This document shows, one piece after another, positions 5,838 through 7,174 of a stretch of 7,174 bases of DNA (the stretch's first letter is position 1; every line of letters starts with the position of its first letter). The stretch spans positions 1-7,174 of the forward strand of contig CAMCUJ010000072.1 in assembly GCA_945878965.1 (NCBI GenBank), written 5' to 3'. Made by a program: the position numbers and the translations under genes. Below the pieces are notes generated by a model that was given only the letters and a program-made list of their open reading frames with translations, was not told the DNA's origin and made no database searches. Origin of the DNA: an uncultured Clostridia bacterium. GTDB lineage: Bacteria > Bacillota > Clostridia > Monoglobales > Monoglobaceae.

Positions 5838-7049
5838 TCACTTTTGATACTTTTTAATTTTTATGCAGTTTTGCGAAAGGTTATTTTCCGCCTTAATCTC
5901 ATCGGCAGTTTTTACAATTCCCGAGCCAAAGCGTTTGTGTAAATCAAATATTGTATTGTTAAGCCGTTCATTATTCTTTTTAACCTCAATATTCTCACTT
6001 AAATCAAACGAAAGCTGGGAATTTTCATCTTCAAACCCCGAAACCGTAACTCCGATAAGTCTTACCGGCATATCAAGCGGCGTATTTTCCAAAATCCTTA
6101 CCGCCGTCTTATAAATCTTAGAAAAATCGTTTGTGTATGCAACCGTTTCCGCACGAGTTATGCTTTTCAGGTTTTTATACTTAATTTTAAGCGTAACGGT
6201 TTTACCCTTAAGCTTTGAAAAATTAAGCCTTATACTCACTTCACGGGATAAAAGAATAAGCATATCCTTTAAAATCTCGATATCCTCAATATCCTCCTGA
6301 AACGTGCGTTCGTTTCCGACAGACTTAGCCTTGGAATTAGGAACTACATTTCGCTCGTCAATTCCTCTTGCAAGATTATAAATCTGTGTGCCGTGCTTTC
6401 CCAAGAATGAAAGAGCGGATATCGGGCAGTTTAAAAGGTCGCTTACGGTTTTAATTCCACGCTTCATAAGCTTTTCTTCCGTCTGCCTGCCAATTCCGGG
6501 AATTATAGATACAGAGCGGTTCTTTATAAGTGCCTTAAGCTCATCGGGACTTTCAATTTTGAAAAATCCGTTCGGCTTTTTCTCCTCGCTTGCAAGCTTT
6601 GCCGACATCATAGAATATCCTATTCCGACAGAACAGGTAAGGTCTAATTCCGCCTTAATTCTTCGCTTAATTTCACAACCGATGTTTTCCGCACCCTTAA
6701 ACAGCAGAACTGAACCCGTCACATCGAGATAACCCTCATCAAGTGCTACAAATTCGATTATATCGGTATAGTCGGAAAGAATTTTATGCATCTGAGAGGA
6801 CACCATCGAATATTTCTCCATATTTGGTCTTACAAAATTAGCATTCGGACAACGCCTATACGCTTCAGCTATACTCATTGCAGAGTGTACGCCATATTTT
6901 CTCGCCTTGTAGTCACAGGTTGATACAACGCCACGCTCACCGGGGAGCGAGCCGACTATAACAGGCTTATTTGCAAGAGTCGGATTATCACGGATTTCAA
7001 TTGCCGCAAAGAATGCGTCCATATCTATATGAATTATGGTTTTGTTCAT
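5838..7049 (-). CDS. dinB: DNA polymerase IV (Y-family translesion polymerase, DinB)
   Basis: The 403-aa product copies past damaged template bases with low fidelity and without proofreading. The N-terminal HIDMDAFFA motif supplies D9 and the steric-gate F14. The second metal-binding site is D104-E105 in VALDEGYLD, where the usual Ser-Ile-Asp-Glu-Ala is changed at both ends. R50 lies in the finger motif YKARKYGV and K151 in SAKLAS. The thumb helix-hairpin-helix is IPGIGRQTEEKL (183-194), and the little finger covers about 240-340. QLSFDL (345-350) is a probable beta-clamp binding motif. The C-terminal tail contains a helix ending in RFG (373-375), common in DinB proteins. The start at 7049 is the family's usual start but has no clear ribosome binding site; it lies 5 nt after the stop of the upstream gene, which suggests coupled translation. 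I see no LexA-type box in the window. Confidence 0.95.
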   Translation of the reverse strand: MNKTIIHIDMDAFFAAIEIRDNPTLANKPVIVGSLPGERGVVSTCDYKARKYGVHSAMSIAEAYRRCPNANFVRPNMEKYSMVSSQMHKILSDYTDIIEFVALDEGYLDVTGSVLLFKGAENIGCEIKRRIKAELDLTCSVGIGYSMMSAKLASEEKKPNGFFKIESPDELKALIKNRSVSIIPGIGRQTEEKLMKRGIKTVSDLLNCPISALSFLGKHGTQIYNLARGIDERNVVPNSKAKSVGNERTFQEDIEDIEILKDMLILLSREVSIRLNFSKLKGKTVTLKIKYKNLKSITRAETVAYTNDFSKIYKTAVRILENTPLDMPVRLIGVTVSGFEDENSQLSFDLSENIEVKKNNERLNNTIFDLHKRFGSGIVKTADEIKAENNLSQNCIKIKKYQK

Positions 7050-7054
7050 AGCTA

Positions 7055-7174
7055 TCAGCCGATAAGGCAGTATTTGTTCATATATTCCTCCATTTTAGGA
7101 ATGAACTCTTTGTATTCGTCCTTGCTCTTTAAAAATTCGTATATGTCCGATACATCAACTATTGAATGAACATT
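7055..7174 (-). CDS. Partial unrecognised protein, C-terminal 39 residues, upstream of dinB
   Basis: An open frame enters from the right edge and ends at TGA (7057-7055), giving 39 residues that finish KMEEYMNKYCLIG. The stretch is rich in Lys, Glu and Tyr and reads like an amphipathic helical C-terminus (EFLKSKDEYKEFIPKMEEY). I do not recognise the family, and the N-terminus is outside the window. That it is coding is supported by the open frame to the edge, codon use like its neighbours, and the 5-nt spacing to dinB, which indicates one operon. A GGAGG (7091-7087) lies 5 nt before an in-frame internal ATG (7081), so a very short 8-residue product from the same frame cannot be excluded. Confidence 0.55.
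   Translation of the reverse strand, partial: NVHSIVDVSDIYEFLKSKDEYKEFIPKMEEYMNKYCLIG

Overview
The window looks like ordinary chromosome from an AT-rich Gram-positive bacterium of the Bacillota, most likely a Clostridia-type anaerobe. The evidence is a secreted DUF348-G5-3D cell-wall protein of the YabE type, strong AGGAGGTGA-like ribosome binding sites, sigma-A-type promoters, low-GC codon use and a DnaE alpha subunit without a fused proofreading domain. The genus cannot be named from the sequence alone.

Layout from left to right. Bases 1-47 form a nested inverted repeat at the window edge. It could be the right end of an IS200/IS605-type element lying outside the window, or a terminator. 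A yabE-like gene follows on the minus strand (68-1159). Its start should be the internal ATG at 1159, because the longer reading begins inside a clear -10 box. The gap at 1160-1498 holds two divergent promoters. Between them are a 15-bp palindrome and a pyrimidine-rich tract with three copies of a 10-bp repeat. On the plus strand, a TrmN6/YabB-type tRNA adenine methyltransferase (1499-2242) is followed 25 nt later by dnaE (2268-5696), probably in one operon. A short gap (5697-5837) carries two related GC-rich hairpins that look like dispersed REP-type units. Facing dnaE on the minus strand is dinB (5838-7049), encoding DNA polymerase IV. Its start lies 5 nt after the stop of a partial, unrecognised gene (7055-7174) that runs off the right edge.

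The genes cover envelope maintenance (yabE-like), tRNA modification (trmN6), chromosome replication (dnaE) and translesion synthesis (dinB). I see no defence system, CRISPR array, toxin-antitoxin pair or biosynthetic cluster. The most interesting non-coding signals are the left-edge inverted repeat, the 10-bp repeat in the divergent promoter region, the paired hairpins between dnaE and dinB, and the missing ribosome binding site of dinB, which suggests translational coupling.
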